This document shows, in pieces, positions 12,914 to 24,227 of a stretch of DNA of 64,000 nt; the first letter of the stretch is position 1, and every line of letters begins with the position of its first letter. The notes under the pieces were generated by a model. The model made no database searches. It had not been told where the DNA came from and saw only the letters and a list, made by a program, of their open reading frames with translations. Origin of the DNA: Cryptomeria japonica. Taxonomy: Eukaryota; Streptophyta; Pinopsida; Cupressales; Cupressaceae. Both the position numbers and the translations under genes were made by a program. Location: assembly GCF_030272615.1 (NCBI RefSeq), contig NC_081409.1:620212255-620276254 (forward strand), read 5' to 3'.

Positions 12914-14752
12914 GCGCTCTGGTCCTTCAGTGAGGGACGGGAGCACTTTTTCATTTTTAGGCTAGGATTCTCAATTTTTGAAGTCAAACCTTCGTTCACC
13001 ATGCTTTAGAAGTTCTTTCCTATCTCACACAACTTTGCCTTAGCATAATCTCGGAGGGAATTAGTTGTTTTCATAAAAAGTGCTCTAGTCCTTCAGTGAG
13101 GGACAGGAGCACTTTTGAGTCCATTGCATGAATTCTTGATCACATTAATCTTCAATTTACCCTCAAGGCGTAGAATATCATATTTCACTCCATCTTGAGC
13201 CTTGGTAATAAAAATATCCTTTCAAAATGCAAGGTAAATGGTCATGTTTGAAAAAAGCGCTCTGGTCCCTTGGTGAGGGACGGGAGCACTTTTGCAAGTT
13301 GTCGTCAAAATTTGCAACTCTCGCATCTCAATTCCACTTCAAGGCATTTTAAACACTTTTTCAAACTTGCGCCTTGGCCTCAATTTGTCCAAAATTGGCG
13401 AGAAAGGCAAGATAACATGTTAAGTGCTCTGGTCCTTCAGTGAGGGACAGGAGCACTTTGCCTTGGTCCCTTGGTGAGGGACAGGAGCACTTTTTCAATT
13501 TCAAGCTTATCCGTCCTTTGCTAGCTTCCCAAATTATCTTCAATGGGCTAATCATGTCCTCTTCCATTCATTTCAATCACAAACTTGCCTTGGCCTTGCA
13601 AGAAATTCACACCTTTTGGAAAATCACTCTGGTCCCTTAGGGAGGGATGGGAGCACTTTTTGTAAAATCGCTCTGGTCCCTTGGAGAGGGACGGGAGCAC
13701 TTTTTGCATCTTGGTGTATTTCTTTGTTCTTTTAAAAGTTCAATCGCGTCCAAGGCATAAAACATCCTTCGTCCTTCCCATCCAAGTCAAGTTTTGCCAT
13801 AAAATACCAAACAAAGAAGAGAAACTTGAAAAAGTGGCATGGTCCTTCAGTGAGGGACGGAAGCACTTTTTGTCATTTGGGTTGATTTACTCCTTTGTGA
13901 ACCGCTTAAATTATATTCAATGGACAAAACATGCCTCCCTTAACCTCTTCAAATCATAAAATCACTTTAACCTTGCAAAGATAGTGCGAATTTGAAATTC
14001 AGTGCTCCGGTCCTTCAGTGAGGGACGGGAGCACTTTTTGCCCTCTAAGCCAAATTGCCTCACTTTTCACCTCGAAATTCCTTTGCTAGAGAAGATTTCA
14101 TCTTACTTCACACTATGAATAAAAGTTAATGTCCAAAAGAGGTCTAAAATTGTGCATATAAAGAAAAGTGTTCTGGTCCTTCAGTGACGGGAGCACTTTT
14201 TACCTTCTAGGCAAAAACTTCATCATTTCATTGTTTTCAATCAAGTTTGGATGCTTTATCATGTTCATTTCATCCTCCACCATGCCTTTGATGTCTCAAT
14301 TTAACCAAACAAGGCCAGGAATGGCTCAAATAAGTCTTTTCGCCTTTGTCCTTCAGTGAGGGACGGGAGCACTTTGCCTTGGTCCCTTGGAGAGGGACGG
14401 GAGCACTTTTTCCTTTAACCTTCAAAATTCACCATTTTTGTGCCTTCAAAATCTTCAAAAGTATCAAGTCATGTCCAATTATCATTATGGAAGACCCTGC
14501 ACAAAACAAAATAGAAAAGTCAGTGACAAATATGCATAAAATAACATTTGTGCTCTGGTCCCTTGGTGAGGGACGGGAGCACATTCGTCCTTTCTGGCTA
14601 AAATATTCAAAATTTAGGTCTCCAATCATTTCACAAGGCAGAGTTAGGTCATCTTCAAGGCCAGGAATCAGTTAGCAAGCTCTCGCAAAATCAGAAATTG
14701 CACTTAGAATGAAATTCGCCCTGGGCCTCCAGTGAAGGACAGGAGCACTTTC
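12914..14752. repeat. 14 copies of a 33-nt hairpin, about 170 bp apart
   Basis: The core runs GTGCTC-TG-GTCCCT, a five-base loop such as TGGTG, then AGGGAC-GG-GAGCAC, so it folds as two 6-bp stems with a 2x2 internal loop. About half the copies use GTCCTT-CAGTG-AGGGAC, keeping the stem through one T-G wobble. Copies begin near 12914, 13078, 13256, 13424, 13460, 13625, 13667, 13829, 14002, 14168, 14343, 14376, 14551 and 14718. Most are 164-208 bp apart, with three close pairs. The spacers between them have diverged much more than the cores. Confidence 0.9.
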
Positions 14753-15148
14753 TCTGTTTCAGGCATCATCTTGCCTCCGAAATTTGATCAAAATTTATCT
14801 AGGCAAGAATATACAATTTCATCTTCAAAATGCTAACACTTAGACAAAATTTGATTTTTACCCCAAAAAACCCTGACTAGACCTAACCTGGGACCTATTT
14901 GACTTCCCGACATACTCACCTTATCGACTCAATCTCAATTCTCGGGAGGACGCTTAATAACTTTCAAAATTTGACTGGACTCATCTTGAAAAATATCCAA
15001 AAGAAACCCCTAAGGCTTAGCCCTAGCCCAGACAACTCACTCACTCACTCAAAACCCTAAAAACAGAGAGAAGAACAGGCAAAACAAAAGCAAAAAGAGG
15101 GGTTCCCCATTTTAATGGGGCGATGTGTGAAATGGTCACAACAAGATG

Positions 15149-17292
15149 TTGGAGCTAAACAATCTTCAATAATTCAATCTTGCCAAATTTGCTCATGATC
15201 AAATCTCTTTCTAGCGTGTGAATAAGCTAGACACTATAGAAACAAAGAAGCATAAAGGAGATGGCAAAGATGAGCAAAATATTGGAAAGAAAACTACTGA
15301 ATTAGATTCACAGAAATAGAGGATACAGCCACAATGATACACTTTGTTTGGTGTAAGGCTTAGAGGAAGGAAGGAGAACAAGGGCAACAATAGAAGCAGA
15401 TTTTGTGCAAAGGGTAGTGATTCTAAACCCTAAGAAACCCCTATGTTCCTAGGTGCTAGTTCATGTCTTGAGAACTGAGCAATTCTGTCCAGGGGAGAGG
15501 CAGTCGTGAGTGTAAACAGTAAAGACAAAATATATGAATTAATTTAAGGTTTTGTAGACAATCGGGCCCACTGGTTCATGAAGTTTAAGTCCTTGCAAGG
15601 GCACTATGTAGCATCTCTAAGTCATTATAATTCTCTATAAAAATACATTTGAGAATTTACAGTACTGAAATAGGAGGAAAGTCTGCAGTGGTAAGCATGG
15701 GGCCATTCCCAGTTCTAATGCAATCTTTGGCTCCCCACCAAAGCAAGAGATACAAAAGCCAAAGAAGGAGCATAAGACATCTTAACTCTTGTTCAAGAAA
15801 GAATCCACTGCCTGCAATTTAATTTAAAGAGACAAGATCTTTCAGATATTTATATGCAACCAAACCTTTTTAGGGAAGAGTTAAAAGCAAGGTTTATCTT
15901 GTCAAGGAATGTTTGGAAAAGATATAAAGCATTTTGTGGGCAGGTGTGCAGGGGCTAAGACAACAGCAAACCAGGAAGCAAGAATGAGTGGAGGAAGAGG
16001 AAGAAAGTGCAGATCTGTCTAGAACAAGGAGAAGTGGTGTGGCAATGGAGAAGTGTTTGTTTCCATAATGCTGCTCAAAATGTGGACGGCTGAAGCAGGG
16101 TATTTGAGCCAGACTATTAGTAATCCTGTAAGGCTCAAAGGACCATTGTAGATGCATTGTATTTTTTCGTCTCTTTTTTCTTGTAATATAGACCAGATTT
16201 CAAAGCAAGGTGTTGAGCTTCTTAAAAACCTTACAATGTTTAGTATTAGTCCAGATGCTCCACCTGGTTTTGATCATTTTATAAGGGATGTTAAACCCTA
16301 AACTCGATAGTACTAGAACTAGTATCGCGGTAATTGAAATATGAAAACACATATTTCATTCTTAATGGTTAGTCCGGTAACAATATATCTTTGTAATTTG
16401 GCTTGTATTCATCTTTTATTATCAGGTCAAAAAACAAAACAAAAGTGGATTTTAACTTCAAGTTTGCTCAGTTATGAATTTTTTTTCAAAATTACAATCT
16501 TTCTAATCTTGAGTTTTTTCTCAAAAAATGTATGATATCTCATACATTTTGCAATAAATGTAGAATATTTCTACTTTTTTGTAACCACCAATAAATATAA
16601 TTTGCATATATATTTGTGTTTTTCCAGCAGATGTAATTGTTATTTATGATTAAAAAATTCCTTCTACTCCTATTTCGGTGATTAATTTAGTTACAACACA
16701 AACCTATATTTCCAACATTGATTCTAGAGTGCCAAAAAGACTATATGCATCCTGAGATAGCTAGTTCTAAATGGTCATCACAGTCCTCTTGATATATATA
16801 AGCATACTGGCAGAAAATAATTACAAATCAATATCAGTCAACGTGCTAAAAATTGCACAATACAAAGTTAAGATCATCAAGGTAAGTTTTTGATCAGTTT
16901 TCTTTTTTTAATTTACAATGTTACAAATTTTTTTTGCCATATTTTAATTTGCTAATTGTAATATTTTAATTTCTAACTTATTTTAATTTTCTAATTTACT
17001 TTTCATTCACTCTCTTGTTTTAGGTGTCAGAACCATTGGTTGGGGTTCTACAGTTGGTGGATTGGGACAAAAAAAACCATAGGTAATCTCTCTAAGGCCA
17101 TGGATAGGGTCAAAGAAGCGATTCACCATTTGTATGGGTCAAATAGAACTAAATATGAACCCATATAGTGCATTATTGATCAAAGGTGACACTAACAACT
17201 GCGCCAACATATTCATGCTTCTATCTACTATTTGAAACCTAAGATTTTCTTTGCCCCTTCATTTAGAGCATACAAAAAGGTTATGCTTGGCC
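15149..17292. other. no recognisable gene
   Basis: About 2.1 kb without a supported gene or clear repeat boundary. Small open frames (16157-15894 minus, 16341-16535 plus) have no motif. Confidence 0.35.
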
Positions 17293-17297
17293 TCAAT

Positions 17298-17692
17298 TGT
17301 TGGGATTAGCCAGAATCAAAATGCACAATACAAACTTCTGCAAGTGAAACCAAATTACAACAAATAGCAATATCTATCATATACAATGAGAGTGTATAAA
17401 ATACAATGATAAGCCTTGCATATATAGGCAAGAATAATGAGGTCAGAAGGTAGGAGACAATGACTGACTACCCCTCCTTATACGAAACACTTGTGAGTTC
17501 ACTTGCCAAGTGTGTGAGAGAGTGTTAAATATGTATGCAAGAGGTGTCTCACAAAGTGAGAAAATGTCTCAACCACATGAGGTGAAATAAAACTCTAAAA
17601 GTCCCTAAGTGAAGACTTATGCAATGTGAATAAGACTCTCTCTAGGTATGCTATAAGCTAACTAGTTTGATAAAGTCACTATTTACACCAAA
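17298..17692 (-). repeat. 3' LTR (minus orientation)
   Basis: It is similar along its length to 20260-20645, including CTTGCATATATAGGCAAG, GCAAGAGGTGTCTCACAA and TAGGTATGCTATAAGCTAAC. Its inner end has changed from CCAACA to CCAAAT. Confidence 0.65.
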
Positions 17693-18266
17693 TGATGTTG
17701 GCTCAAGAAGGTGTGGAAGTGTTCAAAGACACAACTCATGGAAGTGTTCTAGGCATGACTCACGGAAGTGATCAAAGGCACAATTCAAGACACCCCCTTG
17801 ATGACCTAATTTAATACATCTATACTAAAAATGCCTATGGGAAAATTAGACCTAACCTTCCAACCACTCATTGGAATCAAGATTGAAATAGCTTCCTAAT
17901 GACTATAAATTTGTCCAATTTCACCTTTGTGGATGAAAATTAAGATAAAAAGGAAAGAAATGCCCCCCTTAACAAACTCTTTTTAATTAGCTAATAGTCA
18001 CTATTATACTTGACATAAACTAATAACCGTTATGAAATTGTTTAGCCATCAAAGTTGTGTCAACAAAGACAATATCTGCAAGTGACCAAAGCCAAACTAA
18101 AAGAGCCATTAATAAATGATGATAAGGGTGAAAAATAACAAGAAATCTCAACTAATAGAAGGCAATTAGGAGTGCTCTAATGAAATGTCACCCATAATGG
18201 AAGTTAAGTATTGTATGCAAACAAATAAAAATGGACTCCCTCTACTCGCTAACTGTTGTGTTCATA

Positions 18267-18996
18267 GTTACCTAGAGACCCGTCTACTACCCCTGGAGAC
18301 ACATCTTGGAGACAGAGACGCCTCTCAGGTACTGGAGACGCATCTCCGGTACCAGAGATGTCTCCATAAACTTCTTGATGCATAGGGTGCTATTGGCTAC
18401 TGTCTCTTGCCATCTTTGAAGTCTCCCAACCAAAAATTGAGATCTCTTGCCAAAAAACTTACGGCAAAATGCAGTACAAGGCAAAAAAAGGAAAGCAAAT
18501 AAATAAAATAAGCTTGCAGAAAAGCAAATTCATAGGGAAATAAGTAATAACTAATAAGGAAACCGTGTCACATGAAGATAGAAATCCATGCAAAGTTATA
18601 GTGATCAGATCTATTGACAGTGTAGACTTTTTGAGAGAGACATAACGAGTTGTATGACTGATTTCTTGCATTGTAATGGTCTAAAGAGAAATTGCCTTTA
18701 CCATTTAGCCGACAATATTGAGCATGCTCAACACCTATAGGTACTTTCACTAAACCATTTAGACTAGCTATGGTATCGGCAATATAAGCAATTTAATTCC
18801 ACTTTTTGTTCAATTTTAAAATTAATGTTAAACTTTACCACTATTCTTGTTTCCAAAGTTCTCTGTCATGATAGTTTCTAAAAATTATTAAGGTATATTA
18901 AAAAAATCGACATCTCCAAGTACCCCCGTCGCCTTAATTTGAAAATTAGTCGTACCAATCTCTGAAGTCTCCAAGTACCCCCCGTCTCCTAGTAAC
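18267..18996. mobile_element. possible nested element, ends GTTAC
   Basis: The left end reads GTTACCTAGAGACCCGTC; the right end, inverted, reads GTTACTAGGAGACGG. Repeated words such as GGAGACGC and TCTCCAAGTACCCCC flank an AT-rich core. It has the same architecture as 1126-1799. No target duplication was resolved. Confidence 0.3.
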
Positions 18997-20247
18997 CTCG
19001 GTTGTGTTGAGTGGTGACAATCTAACTGGGTCTTGAATACCAAATGGGAATTTTTTCCAATCCTTGAGAGTCTTGTGGAGAGGCATAGCTATTGAAGTGT
19101 ACAAGTTTTAAATTTGATTAAATGAAGAGATGTCACCTATGTTGCAAATGAAGCCATTGGAGGGATAGCTATTGAAGGGATATTGCAAAAGACCACAAAA
19201 TAGAGGAGCAGAATGCCTACATCAAACAAGGCTTGTTCGCAAATCACTTCCAATATGTTGTGTCACACCCTTCAACAAATTAACAATGGCACAATCAAGA
19301 AACCCTCAAGCTTAACAAAGGTTGAATTTGTTATGGGAGACACAAAGAATGATGCAAGTCTTTGGTTGGTTCCTTCATGCTTGTATGTATGATTAACCTG
19401 CAATGATCTTTGGTGCCTTCCAACAAACTTGTATGCTGGAAATAAAATAGAGATAGTGCAAGTCGCAACTTGGGAGGTCGCTAGTCTTCTTATCTCAATG
19501 CCTCTATTGAGCAAGCAAATTAGCATATACACAGTTTGCCAAACTTCTACAGTGCCAACAGCTTGTACCTGAAGATCGATTCTTAACCACGATTGAGCAT
19601 AGCAATGGCACAGTCGTAATCATGCATTTGCTGACTCAAACATTCATCAAACAAACTTGCCAAAGATATTATTGTTGAACAGAAGGCACTCTTTCGACAT
19701 ATTCGAACCAAAGATCCTTCAAGGGCAATGACTATTTGAAATTCATGTGCACAACCTCTATGCAAGCTAAGGAAGAAAACTTTTGGAAGGCCATTAAGAC
19801 TGTGTAGATGGGGTGAAGGCTCAAATACGGTGACATAAAAACCTCGCCTTGGCTTGTGGGGATGTGTAAGCTATCATTTCTTTTAAATCTCTAAATCACA
19901 AGATTAGATCTTGCAAAATAGAAATCACAGCCTAAAAAACAAAGATGAACGCTCTGAAATAAAGGGCACAAAACCGTCCAAATAGGCCGAAATGGCCAAT
20001 TTTTTCCTACAAATATGAAAGTTTTCCAAAAGATGAAATGGCCAGAGGTCATTCGGCCCACTACTAAAAAAAATATTGCTTTTTCACCAAAAATCCATAT
20101 GGTATGAAATTTCGTACAATATAATGTACATTTCTTCATTTCTTGAACATTCCAAATTCAATGGCAATGACGATTTGACTCTGTGACACTCCAATAATAG
20201 AGCTATGTGTGGAGTCACTTAAATGCAAGAAGGAACATGCAATCACT

Positions 20248-20259
20248 ACTCTGAGACCA
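20248..20259 (-). other. primer binding site
   Basis: The minus strand reads TGGTCTCAGAGT immediately after the LTR end CCCAACA. It differs at two of twelve positions from the initiator-Met tRNA complement found in many plant retrotransposons. Confidence 0.55.
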
Positions 20260-20645
20260 TGTTGGGATTAGCCAGGATCAAAATGCACAATACAAACTTA
20301 TACAAGTGAAACCAAATTAACACAAATAGCTACATCTACCATATACAATGAGACTGTATAAAATACAATGATGAGCCTTGCATATATAGGCAAGGATGAT
20401 GAGGTGAGAAGGTGGGAGACAATGGCTGACTACCCCTCCAAACATGAAACACTTGTGAGCAAAACTTGACAAGTGTATGAGCAAGTGTTAAATATGCATG
20501 CAAGAGGTGTCTCACAAGTCTCAACCACATGAGGTGAGACAAAACTCTAAAAGTCCCTAAGTGGAGACTTAAGCAATGTGAAGAGGACTTTCTCTAGGTA
20601 TGCTATAAGCTAACTAGTTTGATAAAGTCACTACTTACACCAACA
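20260..20645 (-). repeat. 5' LTR (minus orientation)
   Basis: The 386-bp repeat has TG...CA ends and contains TATATAGG within GCATATATAGGCAAGG, the partner of 17298-17692. Confidence 0.65.
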
Positions 20646-21122
20646 TCAACACGTGTATTGAGAGGTTCATCCCTAATGACAACATTTTAAATCTCACACA
20701 TGAGCTACAAGGTTTTAAAACAGCAGTGTCATTGTTTTTTCCATCTTTATGCATTCATAAGAGAGATACTTTGCAAACAAGTAAAAAATAACATTATGTT
20801 TAATTTTAGTTTAGAAATTATTTAACTAAAATTATTAATATTTTACAAAGTTATAGATTGTCCTTGAAGATTTTTGTTGGGAAGCTTTTGGTGCCACGAC
20901 ACCTAATCTTCAAAAGCTCTCCATTTGCATTCTATCCCAACCCAATATCGTTCTCATTGTGAGCACAATTGGAATTTTTTTAGGCAATTCACACATAAAA
21001 GTGCAAAAAATTGAATCAAAAGAACTTGAATGCCCTTGTGTTTGTGTCGTACAACCTTTGACCACATGAAAAGAAGGTATAAGGATAAGATACAGATTAT
21101 GTGCTCGACCTCAATGACATTG

Positions 21123-22402
21123 TGTAATGTCCCCTAGTAGGAGGCTGTCAATTCCCAAGGAAATAATATGCATCACTACTCATTTCTTTGCCTTTAAATT
21201 AATTACCTAAACTAGTGACTGTGTTTACTCATAGTACATCTGATATTTGCCACCTTCATGCCTAAGCCTTACTTCCTTCTAATTCCCAGCTGTGGATGGG
21301 GATTTACTTGTCTAGGGCGCGATGACACCACCTCCATAATGAAGCCCAGATTTCAGGAACATCAGTCCATTCACCCTTGGGGCTCTAGGGATGGATTTAC
21401 TCTGCCTCTCCTTAGGGAAAAGGAATTAGAACTGGTTAAGAGCTTGGGACTATAAATATGTTAATATCTCGCTGTACTATGAACATTAAGTTATACATAA
21501 AGGAATTTTGACATATCTGATTTATATTTCTGATTGTCCTATTATTATTATATATCAGTTATGAAATGTAAATCAGACAAACATATATGCTTATTAAAAT
21601 ATGATAATAAGAGAGTACTATTGCACACAAATCAGCACAGCGTACCAGTCTGCTGTCCCAGACAAGAATATAATACTTATTGCAAATGAATACAGATCCA
21701 GATACGATTCAGGCAATGGTAATATTCTACACCATTTCTTTTTCCTGCTTGTCCCTCTTATATCCTCCATCAAGATTGAAAGATGATGACTTTTCCTTTA
21801 GGGTCATAACCTTTGGGATGAAATATGTCTTTGGCTTCAATCGCACCCCTTAGTCTCTAATCGCTCCTTCTAATTCATGATTGTTATTAATCTTCATAAA
21901 AATCTTTTCGGCCTCTCCATTAAGGACTTGTGGCTGCTGGAGTGTAATCCCATCTTCTTAATTATGCATATATTAATAAAATATCCTCCTATATCCAATC
22001 ACTGCAGAATTACTATCTTATGTGGCTATTGAAGGACTATCTAGTTTAATAAATCGTTAAGACTCTAAACTAATAGGTCAAGAGAGTTTCGACCAAGGCA
22101 GAAAAGTGACATCTTGACCAGTGATTCACGCTTTGATTCCATTTATTTATATTCCTCTTAAGGATATGTTTCTGTAATAAAACATACTTCTCTTCCTAAC
22201 CAATCATCCTGTTATAGAGGAAACGCTATTGCCAAAAGGGTCAATCAAACAATGAGCCTTACTGCCTTCGATCTGCAGAAATCTGACTGCTATTAACAAG
22301 TGATTGTTTCTATTGTCCATGAAATTGTGAAGTCTTAATTCGTAAGACAATTTCAATCTTGCTATCTATTGCTTTATTCAATACTAGGATCGAGTCATGA
22401 CA
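21123..22402 (-). repeat. complete LTR (3' in minus orientation)
   Basis: This 1280-bp LTR shares positions 21584-22402 with the right copy at a divergence I judge by eye at roughly 5 percent. Confidence 0.7.
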
Positions 22403-22746
22403 GTCCACCCTTCCAAAATTGCTTGTCCTCAAGCAATGATCATGTTAATTAAAAAAAATTCAATGTGAGGGTTCCTAACTAACCCTTGAGACAAGTTTCC
22501 TCTCATCAATTGCAATCATAGGAACTATTTTGGTTGTATTATGGATGTCTCTTTGAAACAAAGCAAGGGCGAACTTCCCATATATCAAGAAGAGGATTAG
22601 AAGCATAACACACATCTATGACCTCAATCGCAATGTTATCTCATATTGTAGATCAACGCAAAAATATAAATCTTATTATGATATGAATATGTCTATAGTA
22701 ATCATAAATACTCATAGAGTAGACAAGCACATCGGGTATGAACCAA

Positions 22747-22850
22747 ACATGGAGCATACACATAAAAACAAGAAGCATACACATGGTTATATGTAAACAC
22801 GGAGCATACACATGGTTATATGTAAGCACGGAGCATACACATGCAAATTA
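22747..22850. repeat. short tandem repeat, GGAGCATACACATG
   Basis: About four degenerate units containing GGAGCATACACATG and GTTATATGTAA lie in the residual interior of the deleted LTR element. Confidence 0.7.
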
Positions 22851-23016
22851 TTACTAGATCCTTCTTATCAAGTAGAATGTATTAATTCCCTTCTTGAAAA
22901 TGAAACCTTGAGGTTTTATGAAGAGGTTTCAGCTGCAATATTTATGATGGCGTCGTGATTACTAGATTGGTTCCTCCATAAAGCTCCGTCTGTTCATTGT
23001 CCCTTCTTCTTTTGAT

Positions 23017-23834
23017 TGTATGCTTATTAAAATATGATAATAAGAGAGTATTATTGCACAAATCAGCACAGCGTACCAGTCTGCTGTCCCAGACAAGAAC
23101 GTAACACTTATTGCAACCAAATACAGATCCAGATCCGATTAAGGCAATGGTAATATTCTCCCCCATTTATTTTTTCTGCTTGAACCTCTTATATCCTCCA
23201 TCAGGATTGAAAAGTGATGACTTTTCCTTTAGGGTCATAACCTTTGGGATGAAATATGTCTTTGGCTTCAATCGCACCCCTTAGTCTCTAATTGCTCCTT
23301 CTAATTCATGATTGTTATTAATCTTAATAAAAATCTTTTGGGCCTCTCCAATAAGGACTTGCAGCTGCTGGAGTGTAATCGCATCTTCTTAATTATGCAT
23401 ATATTAATAAAATATCATCCTATATCCCATCACTGCAGAATTACTATCTTATGTGGCTATTGGAGGACTGTCTAGTTTAACAAATCGTTAAGACTCTAAA
23501 CTAGCGGGTCAAGACAGTTTCGACCAAGGGAGAAGAGTGACGTCTTGACCAGCGATTCACACTTTGATTCAATTTATTTATATTCCTCTTAAGGATATGT
23601 TTCTGTAATAAAACATACTTCTCTTCCTAACTAATCATCCTGTTATAGAGGAAACCGTTATTGCCAAAAGGATCGATCAAACAATGAGCCCTAATGCCTT
23701 TGATCTGCAGAACTCTGACTGCTGTTAACAAGCGATTGTTTCTATTGTCCTTGGAATTGTGAAGTCTTGCTTCATAAGACAATTTCACTCTTGCGATCTA
23801 TTGTTTCATTCAATACTAGGATCCAGTCATGACA
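23017..23834 (-). repeat. truncated LTR (5' in minus orientation)
   Basis: The sequence runs parallel to 21584-22402 and ends in GTCATGACA at the perfect CATTG duplication. Its inner part is missing. Confidence 0.75.
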
Positions 23835-24080
23835 CATTGATCCAAGTTTAGAGTGGGTTGTTGAGCCTGAGGATGTGAATCCATTGTTTACTAATAATGA
23901 GATGGCTAATTTAAAGAGAGATGTAGCAAATGTGGCAGCATATGAGGCTTCAAAAGGTGAGTTTGGCTAGTCATCAGGGGTGGGTCAGCACATACACAAC
24001 TTGATCCTAATGCCAAAGTCTTCTATTGAGGCTCCTATCGAGGATATCACAATTGTTCCATCCACTTCCAAAGGACGCGT

Positions 24081-24227
24081 CTATTCTGGCTCCAAAACGG
24101 TAGTACAGATTGACTAACACGCGTGTTAGTCACGTGTTTTACATCGTCGATTTTACTATAAATGGCTGTGATTGACTAACATGTCGCTATCACGCTGTAC
24201 GAAAGGTCTGTTTTGGAGCCAGAATAG
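24081..24227. mobile_element. MITE-like element, 18-bp perfect TIRs
   Basis: Ends are CTATTCTGGCTCCAAAAC and its exact reverse complement, 147 bp in all. Inside is a 22-bp perfect palindrome (24111-24132, half TGACTAACACG) and a further GATTGACTAACA. No target duplication is evident, so the superfamily is unassigned. A 12-base match to the terminal repeat (GGAGCCAGAATA) recurs at 24881-24892. Confidence 0.65.

Larger units (their letters stand above)
9369..15143 (-). mobile_element. 5.8-kb retroelement-like unit with ORF and hairpin array
   Basis: The unit begins TGTTGACG and ends GTCACAACA, with inverted TGTTG/CAACA termini, and is flanked by a perfect 5-bp duplication AGATG (9364-9368 and 15144-15148). 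Read on the minus strand it holds, in order: a 2.6-kb upstream region with 14 hairpins, a TATA box (12560-12553), a possible 5' UTR intron, a broken ORF of about 550 codons, a purine-rich tract and an LTR-like 3' segment. The two ends do not resemble each other, so it is not an ordinary pair of LTRs. It may be one giant solo LTR carrying an ORF, or a rearranged element whose matching flanks are chance. Confidence 0.5.
17298..20645 (-). mobile_element. LTR element without a recognisable coding region
   Basis: Two related direct repeats of about 390 bp (17298-17692 and 20260-20645) start TGTTGGGATTAGCC; the right copy ends TTACACCAACA. Flanks are TCAAT (17293-17297) and TCAAC (20646-20650), matching at 4 of 5 bases. 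On the minus strand the right copy is followed at once by TGGTCTCAGAGT (20259-20248), a primer binding site close to the initiator-Met form TGGTATCAGAGC. The left repeat's inner end is degraded. The 2.6-kb interior holds no intact coding region, so this looks like a non-autonomous element. Confidence 0.6.
21123..23834 (-). mobile_element. internally deleted LTR element with perfect TSD
   Basis: The element starts TGTAATGTCCCC, ends GTCATGACA, and is flanked by CATTG on both sides (21118-21122 and 23835-23839). The left LTR is complete at 21123-22402. The right copy covers only 23017-23834 and lacks the 465 bp equivalent to 21123-21587. Read on the minus strand, GGAAGGGTGGAC sits directly before the LTR start TGTCATGAC; such a tract is typical of the 3' end of Ty3/gypsy elements. 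A single deletion therefore removed the 5' LTR's U5, the primer binding site and nearly all coding sequence, leaving about 615 bp inside. Confidence 0.75.

Noticed and set aside
12914-14752. CRISPR-like array of regularly spaced repeats
   Set aside because: The setting is plant nuclear DNA, the spacers are about 130 bp and related to each other, and no cas genes exist. It is a diverged tandem repeat with a conserved core.
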